Shown piece by piece: positions 1-8,746 of a stretch of DNA of 64,000 bases. Location: positions 496,001-560,000 of the forward strand of contig CAWAYL010000008.1 of NCBI GenBank assembly GCA_963786305.1, given 5' to 3'. The position numbers were made by a program, and so were the translations under genes. This DNA is from CAKZLS01 sp963786305 (lineage in GTDB: Bacteria > Pseudomonadota > Alphaproteobacteria > Rhodospirillales > Defluviicoccaceae). Numbering within the stretch: position 1 is the stretch's first letter; the number at the start of each line of letters is the position of its first letter. The notes below the pieces were generated by a model. The model ran no database searches. It saw nothing but the letters and a program-made list of their open reading frames with translations, and was not told where the DNA came from.

Positions 1-761
1 GGGCGACGGTGCACCGTCTCGGTGGACGGATCGTACTGGATCAACTGCATGAGATCGTTCTGATAGACCACCTTGCCCGGCGTCGCCGCGATATTCTCTC
101 CCGGCGTAAAGGCATCGAGATCGGTCAGCGAGACCCGCAGCTGGCCGCGGCCGCGTTCGACGTCGTCGAGCAGGTTGGAGAGACCCTTGCGCAGGCTTTC
201 GCCGTCGGTTTTCTCGATCTCGCGGATCACCTTCGGGTTGGTGGCGATGAAGTTGGTGGGCGCCATGGCGCTGAGGAACTGCCGGGTGTAGAACTGGGCC
301 TTCTGGCGTGATTGCGGGTCGAGCCCGTCGATGCCGTCCACCAGCCCCTCGAGCCAGCGCGACGTGAGAAGGTAGTACTGCTTGATGGCATCGAAGGCCG
401 GGTTATCGGTCCAGCCTTCGTCCTTGAAACGCCGGTCGCCCCGGTCGGCCTCGGCAACCGGCGCCTGGGGCTGGCCGTTGCGGGCGGCCTCCATGGCCTG
501 CCACAGCCGGCCGTAATCGTCGGCGAGGTGTTTTTGCGCGGCCTGCAGCTTGGCGGGATTGGTGTAAAGCTGCTGGGCGATGTCGAGAAACACCTTGCCG
601 ATGACGGACGCGTTGGCGACGGAAAACCCTTCGTCCTCCTTCATCCGCCGCTGATAGAGCTCGCCCACCTCCTTGCCGCGCTCGAACAGCGCCGCCCAGG
701 CTTCGTTGGCCTCGCCAGCCGGCCCTTTCGGCTTTCCGTCTCCGTTCCGCTGATCCGCCAT
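1..761 (-). CDS. phaC: Class I poly(3-hydroxyalkanoate) synthase, N-terminal part (cut by window edge)
   Basis: The first 253 residues are visible; the catalytic alpha/beta-hydrolase half lies outside the window. The visible part matches the PhaC N-terminal domain: a DRRFKDEGW...NPAFDAIKQYYLL block (about residues 107-130), then LVDGIDGLDPQSRQKAQFYTRQFLSAMAPTNF-like sequence, then an NPKVIRE segment. PhaC polymerises hydroxyacyl-CoA into storage polyester on the granule surface. The ATG at 761 is the only reasonable start, with the conserved domain beginning about 60 residues later. The class I assignment rests on this N-terminal block; the catalytic Cys cannot be seen. Confidence 0.9.
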   Translation of the reverse strand, partial: MADQRNGDGKPKGPAGEANEAWAALFERGKEVGELYQRRMKEDEGFSVANASVIGKVFLDIAQQLYTNPAKLQAAQKHLADDYGRLWQAMEAARNGQPQAPVAEADRGDRRFKDEGWTDNPAFDAIKQYYLLTSRWLEGLVDGIDGLDPQSRQKAQFYTRQFLSAMAPTNFIATNPKVIREIEKTDGESLRKGLSNLLDDVERGRGQLRVSLTDLDAFTPGENIAATPGKVVYQNDLMQLIQYDPSTETVHRR

Positions 762-906
762 GGCCCGTCTCTCTCCCGTCTTTCTCTCCCGTCTTTCTCA
801 TTGGTGCGCCGCGGACGGCGTATGCTTACAGATGGTATTCGGATCGCTTATTTCCAGCACCGCGGAGGACATCGAACAGCCTGGAAACACCCCTAAGTCA
901 AGGGTT

Positions 907-1725
907 TCAGATACCGGAGCCGAAAGCTTCGACGTCCGATACCGCCGGCGTTCGCGGGGCGGCCACCAGATCGCGGTAGGCATGCCAGGTCGCGTAGGCA
1001 AGCACCGGCAGCGCCACGGCCAATCCGACGAAGAACGAAAGAACGCCGGCGACGGCGATGAGCACGATCATCGCGGCCCAGCCGAACATCACCCGCCAGT
1101 TGGCGCGAACGGCGAGGAGGCTGGTACCGATGGCGGTGACCACGTCCACCTCACGGTCGAATATCATCGGGATGGAAACCGCCGTGATGCCGAAAATGGC
1201 GGTCGCGATGAGGGCGCCGAACGCCGAGCCGACCAACAGAAAGGGCGCGGCCTCCAGCGAGAACACGACCTCTTCCAGGAACAAATGTAACGGCGGCGGC
1301 GCCTGATTGAAGAATATGGCAAAAAGCACGATGGCGATTTCCACCCACACGAACCACAAGATCAGCAGCACCACGCCCATCGCCGAAAGTTGACCGACGT
1401 TGGCGCTGAACGCCGAAAATACGGGGCGGAGCGACACCTCCGCGCCCTGTTCCAGCCGGCGGCTGACTTCGTAGAGACCGGCCACCAGGATCGGCGCGAG
1501 CAGGACGAAACCGCCCGCCAGCGGCAGCACCAGCGAACCAAGCCCGGCGAAGATCAGACCGAAGCTGAGGAGAAAGCTGACGATCACGAACGCCCCGCCG
1601 TAGATCAGGCTCACGCGCGGCGTTTTCAGGAAATCCCGCCAGCCGGCGGCGAGCCAGTGTCCTGAACGATCGACGTCGACGGTCCGGATGTCGACCGGAA
1701 GACGATACGTTGCGTTGTCGCTCAT
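907..1725 (-). CDS. DUF2189 family integral membrane protein
   Basis: A 272-residue hydrophobic protein. A short polar N-terminus (RTVDVDRSGHWLAAGWRDF) is followed by about six membrane segments spread from residue 40 to 250. The TVD...WL..GW.DF start and the LLAPILVAGLYEVSRRLE segment are typical of DUF2189, whose function is unknown. It stands alone between phaC and the DUF983 gene, on the same strand, with 145 bases to phaC. No catalytic motif is visible, so no role is proposed. Confidence 0.8.
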   Translation of the reverse strand: MSDNATYRLPVDIRTVDVDRSGHWLAAGWRDFLKTPRVSLIYGGAFVIVSFLLSFGLIFAGLGSLVLPLAGGFVLLAPILVAGLYEVSRRLEQGAEVSLRPVFSAFSANVGQLSAMGVVLLILWFVWVEIAIVLFAIFFNQAPPPLHLFLEEVVFSLEAAPFLLVGSAFGALIATAIFGITAVSIPMIFDREVDVVTAIGTSLLAVRANWRVMFGWAAMIVLIAVAGVLSFFVGLAVALPVLAYATWHAYRDLVAAPRTPAVSDVEAFGSGI

Positions 1726-1770
1726 GCCCTAATTCCAACCCATCGCCGCGTGTTGGTTCGCGCGTGCCGC

Positions 1771-2172
1771 TCAGCTTCCGCCCGGCCGTTCCGGTTCGTC
1801 GACCGCGCGGTAACGGTATTGGATCGCCACCGTCAATCCCTTCATCGGTCGCAGCAGAACGACGGCGCCGATCACCGTCAACGGAATCCAGACGACCGCG
1901 TGAAGCCACAGCGGTGGCGCCAGAAAGACCTCCAACACCCATGCGAGGCCGACGATCACCACGCCGAGTATAAACATGACGGCAACGGCGGGTCCGTCAC
2001 CGGCGTCATGGCCGCTGAAACGGAGGCCACAGACGGTGCACGCCTCGGTCACTGTCAGCAGTCCGTCGAACAATGGCCCCCGGCCGCATCGGGGACACCG
2101 CCCGCACCAGCCGGACAGGAGCACGCTGGCAGTGGAGCGGCCGCAGGCCGTGTTGTCCAATTCGGCGGTCAC
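1771..2172 (-). CDS. DUF983 family protein (small zinc-ribbon membrane protein)
   Basis: About 133 residues. The N-terminus has two Cys pairs, CGRCPRCGRG and CTVCGLRF, that look like a zinc ribbon, followed by two strong membrane segments (AVAVMFILGVVIVGLAW and LHAVVWIPLTVIGAVVLL). This layout is that of DUF983, which in many alphaproteobacteria follows coxC in the oxidase operon. The open frame extends back into coxC, so I chose the GTG at 2172, 33 bases after the coxC stop; no strong ribosome site decides this. A role in oxidase assembly is inferred only from position. Confidence 0.75.
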   Translation of the reverse strand: MTAELDNTACGRSTASVLLSGWCGRCPRCGRGPLFDGLLTVTEACTVCGLRFSGHDAGDGPAVAVMFILGVVIVGLAWVLEVFLAPPLWLHAVVWIPLTVIGAVVLLRPMKGLTVAIQYRYRAVDEPERPGGS

Positions 2173-2204
2173 TATTGCGTTGAACCCAACTCGACCGGCG
2201 CGGA

Positions 2205-3017
2205 CTAGTGCGCCTCGAAGCCGGCGCTGCCCCACCAGTAGATCCATACGAACAGGAACAGCCACACGACGTCGACGAAATGCCAGTACCACGCCGCCGC
2301 CTCGAACCCCACATGCTGATTGGGAGTGAAGTCACCCCGCTTGGCGCGCAGAAAACAGACCAGCAGAAACAGCGTGCCGACGATTACGTGGAAGCCGTGG
2401 AAACCGGTGGCCAGGTAGAAGGTCGACGAATAGATCCCATCGGTGAAACCGAAGGCCGCGTGCCCGTATTCATAGGCCTGAAGCCCGGTAAACAGCGCCC
2501 CCAGGATCACCGTGGCCAGCGTCCACATCGCCAGCTTGCCGCGGTCGCCGTGACGCAGGGCGTGGTGGGCGATTGTCAGCGTGGCGCCGGACGTGAGCAG
2601 AATCAGGGTGTTGAGAAACGGCAGCCCCCACGTATGGAACGGAACGACGCCTTCCGGCGGCCAGACCTCGTGGGCGACGCTGTTGATGGCGGGAACGGTC
2701 GCGTTGAAGAACGCCCAGAAGAAGGCGAAGAAGAACATCACCTCGGACACGATGAACAGCAGCATGCCCATGCGCAAGCCGTGCTGAACGACCGGCGTAT
2801 GGTGGGTACCCGAGTTCGCCTCGCGCACCACGTCCCGCCACCAAGCGTAAAAGGTGTACAGCAGGAGGGCAAAGCCGACGATCATCACCCACGGCTGGTT
2901 GGCGTGCATGTACCAGATCCCGCCCGAGGCGATCAGGAACGCCGACAGGGTGCCGACCGCCGGCCACGGGCTCGGGTCCACCATGTGAAACGGATGTGAT
3001 TTAACGTCGCTCGCCAT
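2205..3017 (-). CDS. coxC: Cytochrome c oxidase subunit III (aa3 type)
   Basis: 270 residues, the full length for bacterial subunit III, with seven membrane segments. Hallmarks are HPFHMVDPSPWP at the N-terminus, MRMGMLLFIVSEVMFFFAFFWAFF with the conserved Glu, and the C-terminal HGFHVIVGT and WYWHFVDVVWLFLF segments. It is the third core subunit of the proton-pumping terminal oxidase in the inner membrane. A GGGGGAG ribosome site precedes the ATG. It is the last oxidase structural gene of the minus-strand cluster, 47 bases after ctaG. Confidence 0.97.
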   Translation of the reverse strand: MASDVKSHPFHMVDPSPWPAVGTLSAFLIASGGIWYMHANQPWVMIVGFALLLYTFYAWWRDVVREANSGTHHTPVVQHGLRMGMLLFIVSEVMFFFAFFWAFFNATVPAINSVAHEVWPPEGVVPFHTWGLPFLNTLILLTSGATLTIAHHALRHGDRGKLAMWTLATVILGALFTGLQAYEYGHAAFGFTDGIYSSTFYLATGFHGFHVIVGTLFLLVCFLRAKRGDFTPNQHVGFEAAAWYWHFVDVVWLFLFVWIYWWGSAGFEAH

Positions 3018-3064
3018 CTTGCTCCCCCGAATTTATTATCGGTTCATGTACGATTGTTCACTCG

Positions 3065-3664
3065 TCAACTGCCTTCGCGGGCATCGTCCAGCGCTTTCGC
3101 GACCTCGGGCGCACTCTCGTCGGCTTCCTCTTCATCGGATCGGAAGAATGTGTAGGACAGGGTAATCAATTTCACGTCCCGGGTATTACGGTCCTCCGCT
3201 ATCGCGGGATCCACGTAGAACAGCACCGGCATGTCCACTTCCTGGCCGGGCAGCAGCGTCTGCTCGGTGAAACAGAAGCATTCGATCTTGTTGAAATACG
3301 GCGCCGCCTTGAAGGGCGAAACGTTGAACGTCGCGGTGCCCGTCACCGGCTCGTCGGATGTGTTTCTCGCCGTGTAATGCGCCAGCACCTCCTCGCCGAG
3401 GCGGACCCGTACCTTGCGTTGCGCCGGCTTGAAACGCCACGGCAGATCGTGATCGACGTTGGCGTCGAAATTCACCGTGACGATGGTCTCGGATACCTCC
3501 GCCGCGCCCGAAACCGCTTCGGTGTTGGGCGTGCCGCCGAAGCCGGTTACCTGGCAGAACAGGCGGTAGAGCGGCACGGACGCGAATGACAGCCCGACCA
3601 TTCCGCCGACGATGCCGAACAGCACCGTGGCGGTAAGGAGCTTCTTTTGGCCGGGCCGTAACAT
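3065..3664 (-). CDS. ctaG: Cytochrome c oxidase assembly protein CtaG/Cox11
   Basis: 199 residues. One N-terminal membrane anchor (TVLFGIVGGMVGLSFASVPLY) is followed by a periplasmic immunoglobulin-like copper-binding domain. The CFCFTEQTLLPGQ copper motif and VPLYRLFCQVTG are diagnostic for Cox11. The protein inserts copper into the CuB site of subunit I. It lies between coxA and coxC, the usual alphaproteobacterial order, except that ctaB is not here but at 8747. An AGGTGA ribosome site precedes the ATG. The acidic C-terminal tail (DEEEADESAPE) is variable in the family. Confidence 0.96.
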   Translation of the reverse strand: MLRPGQKKLLTATVLFGIVGGMVGLSFASVPLYRLFCQVTGFGGTPNTEAVSGAAEVSETIVTVNFDANVDHDLPWRFKPAQRKVRVRLGEEVLAHYTARNTSDEPVTGTATFNVSPFKAAPYFNKIECFCFTEQTLLPGQEVDMPVLFYVDPAIAEDRNTRDVKLITLSYTFFRSDEEEADESAPEVAKALDDAREGS

Positions 3665-3731
3665 TTCGATCGTTCACCTTTTCTTTCGCGAATGCCGCCC
3701 GCGTGCTATCGCGGATGGCGTGCGCTTGGGA

Positions 3732-5378
3732 CTATTCCGCCGGAGCCACGTGGCCATGGCCGCGGCCACCGCCGCCGCTGATGACCGGCAACTCCTCATG
3801 TGTGTGGAACGGCGCCGGCGACGGCACGGTCCACTCCAGCGTCGTGGCGCCTTCGCCCCACTGATTGGCCACCGTAACCGGTTTGCCGGAGCGATAGGTG
3901 TACCAGACGATGTAGAAGAACAGGAAGGTCCCCACCGCGGTGATCAGTGCGCCGATGGAACTGACGTAGTTCCATCCCCAATAGGCGTCCGGATAGTCGG
4001 GAATACGGCGCGGCATGCCGGCCAGTCCCGAGAAGTGCTGCGGGAAGAACAGCACGTTCACGCCGATGAAGAAGACCCAGAATTGCACCTTCGCCAGCCC
4101 GTTCGGATAGTGCCGCCCGGTCATCTTGCCGATCCAGTAGTACCAGCCGGCGAACATGGCGAAGATCGCCGCGATCGCCATCACGTAATGGAAGTGCGCC
4201 ACCACGTAGTAGGTATCGTGCATCGCGAAGTCGATACCGGCATTGGCCAGCAGCACGCCGGTGACGCCGCCGATGACAAACAGCCAGATGAACCCGATGG
4301 CGCACAGCATGGGCGCCTCGAACCGCAGCGAGCCGCCCCACATGGTCGCCAGCCAACTGAAGATTTTGATCCCCGTCGGGACGGCGATGATGAGGGTGGC
4401 GGCCGTGAAATACGCCCGCGCGTCGGCGCTCAGCCCGACGGTGTACATGTGATGCGCCCAGACGATGAAGCCGACGACGCCGATGGAGCACATCGCGTAG
4501 GCCATGCCGAGGTAGCCGAACACCGGCCGGTTGGAAAACGTGGAGATGACCTGGCTGATGATGCCGAACGCCGGAATGATGATGATATAGACTTCCGGAT
4601 GGCCGAAGAACCAGAACAGGTGCTGCCACAGCACCGGATCGCCGCCGCCGCCGGGGGCGAAAAACGTGGTGCCGAAGTTGCGGTCGGTCAGCAGCATGGT
4701 CAGCGCGCCCGCGAGAACGGGAACCGCCAGCAAAAGCAGGAAAGCGGTGACCAGGATGGCCCAGCAGAACAGCGGCATCCGGTGCATCGTCATGCCCGGC
4801 GCGCGCATGTTGAAGATCGTGACGATGAAGTTAATGGCGCCGAGAATCGAAGACGCGCCCGCCAGGTGCAACGCCAGAATACCGAAGTCCACGGACGGAC
4901 CGGGCTGGTAGAGCGCGCTACTGAGCGGCGGATACACGGTCCACCCGGTACCGGGACCATCGCCGATGACCGCCGAAAGCATCAGCATGACGAGACCGGC
5001 GGCCAGCAGCCAGAAGCTGATGTTGTTCATCCTCGGAAAGGCCATATCGGGCGCGCCGATCATCAGCGGCACGAACCAATTGCCGAAACCGCCGATCATC
5101 GCCGGCATCACAACGAAGAACACCATGAGAAAGCCGTGCGCGGTCACCAGGACGTTATAGAACTGGAAGTCGTCGATGTACTGAATGCCCGGATGCGCGA
5201 GTTCGAGGCGAATGTACCAGGACATGCCGCCGCCAATGACCGCCGCGACGAAGGATAACCAGATATACATCGTGCCGATGTCTTTATGGTTGGTGGAGTA
5301 CACCCATCTGCGCCACCCGGTCGGATGGTGATCGTGATGTTCGTGGTCGCCGTGTGCCGCAGCCGCTCCGTATGCCAT
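3732..5378 (-). CDS. coxA: Cytochrome c oxidase subunit I (aa3 type)
   Basis: 548 residues with twelve membrane segments. All heme and copper ligands can be seen: the low-spin heme His in VTAHGFLMVFF, the CuB His and cross-linked Tyr in FWFFGHPEVYI, the CuB His pair in FIVWAHHMYTVG, and the two heme His in VVAHFHYVM. The HPEVY motif marks an A-type oxidase that reduces oxygen to water while pumping protons. The gene sits 38 bases after coxB and 67 bases before ctaG. Unlike the paralogue at 7232, it is intact and should be the working enzyme. Confidence 0.98.
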   Translation of the reverse strand: MAYGAAAAHGDHEHHDHHPTGWRRWVYSTNHKDIGTMYIWLSFVAAVIGGGMSWYIRLELAHPGIQYIDDFQFYNVLVTAHGFLMVFFVVMPAMIGGFGNWFVPLMIGAPDMAFPRMNNISFWLLAAGLVMLMLSAVIGDGPGTGWTVYPPLSSALYQPGPSVDFGILALHLAGASSILGAINFIVTIFNMRAPGMTMHRMPLFCWAILVTAFLLLLAVPVLAGALTMLLTDRNFGTTFFAPGGGGDPVLWQHLFWFFGHPEVYIIIIPAFGIISQVISTFSNRPVFGYLGMAYAMCSIGVVGFIVWAHHMYTVGLSADARAYFTAATLIIAVPTGIKIFSWLATMWGGSLRFEAPMLCAIGFIWLFVIGGVTGVLLANAGIDFAMHDTYYVVAHFHYVMAIAAIFAMFAGWYYWIGKMTGRHYPNGLAKVQFWVFFIGVNVLFFPQHFSGLAGMPRRIPDYPDAYWGWNYVSSIGALITAVGTFLFFYIVWYTYRSGKPVTVANQWGEGATTLEWTVPSPAPFHTHEELPVISGGGGRGHGHVAPAE

Positions 5379-5416
5379 GCTCTCGTTTCCTTCTCTCTCG
5401 ACCTTTACCTGCGCCT

Positions 5417-6262
5417 CTAACGGCGCGGCGAGTCCGCTTCGACCAGTTCGACACCCGGCTGAGCGTTTCGCGCGAACTCTTCCTTAGCCTGCCCCACCCA
5501 CTCCTCGAACGCCTCCTTGGAGATGGCCTGCACCTGGATCGGCATGAAACCGTGATTGACCCCGCACAGTTCCGAGCACATTCCGTAATAGGTTCCTTCT
5601 TTTGTGATCCGCACCCAGCGCTCGTTGACGCGGCCGGGCACGGCGTCGATCTTCATTCCGAGCGACGGTATCGCCCAATTGTGAATGACATCGTCGGCGG
5701 TGACGAGAACCTGAATGTTGGTGTCCACCGGAAGAACCACCCGATTGTCCACGGTTAGCAGGCGGGGTTGACCTTCTTCCAATTCATCCTCGCCGAGGGG
5801 AATGCTGTCGAACACGAAATCGCCTTGATCGGGGTAATTATAGGTCCAATACCACTGATGGCCGGTGACCTTGAGGGTCATTTCGTAATCTTGCGCCTTG
5901 TCGTGAAAATACAACAGGCGCATGCCGGGAATGGCGATGATCACCAGGATCACGATCGGTACCGCCGTCCAGACAATTTCCAGCAATGTATTGTGAGAGG
6001 TTTTCGACGGCACGGGATTGCGCTTGGCGTTGAAGCGGAAGCACACATAGCCCAGGATGACCATTACCAGCAGAACGATGCCGGTCATAACCACCATAAG
6101 GAGACTGTGGAAATCGTGGATCTCCTCCATGACCGGCGAAGCCGCCTCCTGCAGGGTCATCTGCCAAGGATACGACAAACCGTCCTTCGACGACGCATCG
6201 CCGGCCCAGCCCATTACGCCTAACGCGATCAACGGTAAGACTAATTTCAATTTTCCAAACAT
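5417..6262 (-). CDS. coxB: Cytochrome c oxidase subunit II
   Basis: 281 residues from the ATG at 6262, which has GGGTGGG just upstream; a GTG three codons earlier is less likely. The N-terminus is a signal-like segment, then two membrane hairpin helices, then a periplasmic cupredoxin domain. The CuA centre is complete: a His in DVIHNWAIPSLG and CSELCGVNHGFMP with both Cys, Glu, His and Met. The protein takes electrons from cytochrome c. It is the first gene of the minus-strand oxidase cluster, so the operon promoter should lie in the 357-base gap upstream. Confidence 0.97.
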   Translation of the reverse strand: MFGKLKLVLPLIALGVMGWAGDASSKDGLSYPWQMTLQEAASPVMEEIHDFHSLLMVVMTGIVLLVMVILGYVCFRFNAKRNPVPSKTSHNTLLEIVWTAVPIVILVIIAIPGMRLLYFHDKAQDYEMTLKVTGHQWYWTYNYPDQGDFVFDSIPLGEDELEEGQPRLLTVDNRVVLPVDTNIQVLVTADDVIHNWAIPSLGMKIDAVPGRVNERWVRITKEGTYYGMCSELCGVNHGFMPIQVQAISKEAFEEWVGQAKEEFARNAQPGVELVEADSPRR

Positions 6263-6619
6263 ATTTCCCACCCAAGCTGACCCGAATGCGGTTCACTCGG
6301 TTACGCTTACACTACGACGGCACTGAGCCTACAACTGCGACGCCGATCCATCGGCATCGGCAAATTATCTCTCCCCGACCACAAGGCGGGATAGCATTGT
6401 CACGGTCCATCCTATCGGGAACTCAAACTGTAATCCAGCTAACATGAGAGAAATTTCATGAAAAGGATTTTGTCTCGCGATTGCAGCATTATCGACCGGC
6501 TCCCGGCGCATTACCGTTTTGCAACGATTTCGCCGAATGCAGGCAGCCGGGTTGATTTTACCCGACGGCGCGGCGATGATGATCGATGTTGTGGGTGCGA
6601 GACGACCGAGGTAGTTGCG
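6263..6619 (+). other. Intergenic region, divergent oxidase gene sets
   Basis: 357 bases separate coxB (minus strand) from the 28-residue peptide (plus strand). A frame open from 6458 runs into the small gene, but its N-terminal part resembles nothing I recognise and has no good ribosome site, so I do not call it. The region is less GC-rich than the genes and must hold both promoters. An imperfect palindrome, CATGA...TCATG, lies near 6443-6463. No clear -35/-10 pair can be named. Confidence 0.5.
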
Positions 6620-6706
6620 ATGAATAAGTGGATTTTGGCGGCGATTCTGACGGCCGCCGCGTTGTTCATGTATGTCAGTATCTTCGTTAAGATGGGCGCC
6701 AACTGA
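6620..6706 (+). CDS. 28-residue single-span membrane peptide near oxidase genes
   Basis: The ATG at 6620 follows a GAGG ribosome site by about 8 bases. The product is 28 residues: a short MNKW start, one hydrophobic helix (ILAAILTAAALFMYVSIFV) and a KMGAN tail. It is the first reading frame of the plus-strand set that continues with the DUF420 gene, the oxidase-like gene and ctaB. Small one-helix proteins often serve as oxidase subunits or assembly factors, but I do not recognise this family; the oxidase link is inferred from position. Confidence 0.5.
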   Translation: MNKWILAAILTAAALFMYVSIFVKMGAN

Positions 6707-6759
6707 GCCGCCAGGAATAAGTTTTTTCTACAGGTTCCTCCTTTCGAAACCACCGGCAG

Positions 6760-7239
6760 ATGCTTGAAATCATCGATCTCCCCCACGTCAACGCGGCCTT
6801 GAACGGCGCCACCATCGTGTTCTTGGCGGCGGGGCTGTACTTCATCCTTAACGGCGAACGCGACAGCCATCGCGCCTGCATGATCGCCGCCCTCTTGGTG
6901 TCGGTCGCCTTTCTCGCCAGCTACCTGACCTATCATTTCAATGCCGGGCTGGCGAAATTCGGCGGAGAGGGAGTGATTCGCCCCATCTACTTCACCATTC
7001 TGGTCGTCCACATCGCGATCGCCGCGATCATCACGCCGCTGGTGCCGGTCACCGCGTATTGGGCGTTGAGCGGGCAATTCCAGCGCCACCGGCGTATCGC
7101 CCGCTGGACGTGGCCGTTGTGGATGTTCGTCGCCGTCTCCGGCGTCGTGGTCTACGTCATGGCCATCCACCTGTTTCCCGATCCCACGGGCCCCTATGCT
7201 CTCGGGCCGTCACTCCATGGTCTTCCCCTCGATGGATAG
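6760..7239 (+). CDS. DUF420 membrane protein (CtaM-like, oxidase assembly)
   Basis: 159 residues with four or five membrane segments. The LPHVNAALNG start, the SYLTYHFN segment and the IHLFPDPTGPYAL end are typical of DUF420. Some DUF420 members (CtaM of Gram-positive bacteria) are needed to assemble heme A oxidases. The conserved His in VNAALNGATI-flanking and TYHF positions could bind metal or heme. The stop overlaps the next gene, which argues for co-translation with the oxidase-like protein and with ctaB. Confidence 0.8.
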   Translation: MLEIIDLPHVNAALNGATIVFLAAGLYFILNGERDSHRACMIAALLVSVAFLASYLTYHFNAGLAKFGGEGVIRPIYFTILVVHIAIAAIITPLVPVTAYWALSGQFQRHRRIARWTWPLWMFVAVSGVVVYVMAIHLFPDPTGPYALGPSLHGLPLDG

Positions 7240-8650
7240 CGCCATTCCGGCCTCCGCCGCGGGTGCCCCCCGCGCCGAAGCGGCTAGTACCGGGGCGTCC
7301 GCCATCGGGGCATTCGGCGACGCGGCCGTCCGCCGCGAATTGTGGGGTTGGTCGGTCATCGCCATCGGCTCCCTCGCCATCGCCGGCGTGTTTGCCGCGC
7401 TGCTGGCGGTCTCGCGCATTCCCGGTGTCGAGTCGGTGTTTCCGTGGCCGCTCGAGTTCTTCCGCAAGGGGCTCGTCATCCACGTCGTGTTTTCGTTCGT
7501 CGTCTGGTTTCTTGCGGTATTCGGGGCGTTGCTGCTGCTCGCCGCGCGACGCTCGGCGAGCCAAACCCCGCACTTTTCCGGGTTGGGAAAGCTCGCCGTG
7601 GCCGGCATGACCCTCGCGTTTCCGCTGCTGTTTGTCCCGGCGCTGCTCGATCGCGGCGAGCCGACGCTCAACAACTATGTCCCGGTCATCATCGATCCGC
7701 TGTATTACGCCGGTCTGGCGGTGATGGGTCTCTCCATGACGCTGGCGGTGGCGCGTCTGTTGCTGAACAGGCCTACGGTTTCGAACGGCAACCCGCTGGC
7801 CGGACCGATGGCGGGCGCCGGCGTGATTTTCTTGCTGGCCATGATGTGCTTTGCCCTGGCTTTCGGCGAACTGGCCGGCGAGGCGCCTTCTTACACCTTC
7901 AATGAAGAGCTGTTCTGGGGCGGCGGACATATCCTGCAGTTTCTCAATACCCTGCTCATGCTGGTCGGCTGGAGCGTCTTGGCGACGGCGGCGGCCGGCC
8001 GGCCCGTCGTCGGTCAAGGGATCGTGCTCACGGCCACCGCCCTGCTGGCGGCATCGGCGCTGGCGGGGCCGGTCTTCTATTGGGTGTACGAGCCGTTTTC
8101 CGCCGATCAGACCGTCGCCTTCACCAATCTGCAGTACGCCCTGGCGCCCCCGTCGGTGCTGGTGGCGGTCGCGGCGCTGGCCTGGATCCGCCGGCCCCTG
8201 CCCTGGGCGAGCCCGGCCTTCCTGTGTCTGGTGCTGTCCATGGCGGTGTTTGGCGCCGGCGGCTTTCTCGGCCTGTTCGTGGACGGCGCCGATACCCGCA
8301 CGCCGGCGCATTACCATGGCGTCATCGCCGGCGTCACGCTGGTGTTCATGGGGCTGTTCTACACGCTTTTCCTTCCGCTCCTCGGACGGTCACTTGGCCG
8401 TGGAAAATCGATATATGTGCAGATATACATGTTCGCCGGCGGACAACTGGCGGCGTGCATCGGCCTGTTCCTGGCCGGAGGCTTCGGTGCCCCGCGCAAG
8501 ACGGCCGGGAGCGCGCAGGGACTGGACGGGCTCGGCGCCGTCATCGGCATGACGCTGAATGGCGTGGGCGCGCTGTTCGCGGTGATCGGAGGGATTATGT
8601 TCATCTGGGTGGTGGCGAGGGCCCTGCTCAGGACGCCGGAAACAATTTAG
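7232..8650 (+). CDS. Heme-copper oxidase subunit I paralogue lacking two CuB ligands
   Basis: About 472 residues and about twelve membrane segments. Starts at 7196, 7217 and 7232 are all possible; I took the last because it overlaps the DUF420 stop by only 8 bases. It aligns by pattern to subunit I: a His in RKGLVIHVVFSF (low-spin heme position), a His in LFWGGGHILQF (the place of HPEVY), and TPAHYHGV with two His (heme positions of helix X). The His-His pair of helix VII, which supplies two of three CuB ligands, is absent, as is the cross-linking Tyr. It may therefore bind heme but probably does not reduce oxygen. Next to ctaB, a role in heme handling or assembly is possible. Databases may list it as cbb3-like subunit I. 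Confidence 0.75.
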   Translation: MDSAIPASAAGAPRAEAASTGASAIGAFGDAAVRRELWGWSVIAIGSLAIAGVFAALLAVSRIPGVESVFPWPLEFFRKGLVIHVVFSFVVWFLAVFGALLLLAARRSASQTPHFSGLGKLAVAGMTLAFPLLFVPALLDRGEPTLNNYVPVIIDPLYYAGLAVMGLSMTLAVARLLLNRPTVSNGNPLAGPMAGAGVIFLLAMMCFALAFGELAGEAPSYTFNEELFWGGGHILQFLNTLLMLVGWSVLATAAAGRPVVGQGIVLTATALLAASALAGPVFYWVYEPFSADQTVAFTNLQYALAPPSVLVAVAALAWIRRPLPWASPAFLCLVLSMAVFGAGGFLGLFVDGADTRTPAHYHGVIAGVTLVFMGLFYTLFLPLLGRSLGRGKSIYVQIYMFAGGQLAACIGLFLAGGFGAPRKTAGSAQGLDGLGAVIGMTLNGVGALFAVIGGIMFIWVVARALLRTPETI

Positions 8651-8746
8651 CGCCCGAAACGATTTACGGTTATAGTGGCCGCCGGTCCGAACGAGCGGCC
8701 CGAACGAGCGGCAAGACGAAAAGAGGCCAGACAAAGAGGAGAAAGG

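Noticed and set aside
3612..5258. 548-codon frame antisense to coxA
   Set aside because: Shadow of a highly conserved gene; His/Arg/Asp-rich with no family resemblance.
6458..6619. Longer N-terminus for the 28-residue peptide
   Set aside because: No ribosome site and unconvincing protein sequence; the ATG at 6620 has GGAG-like spacing.
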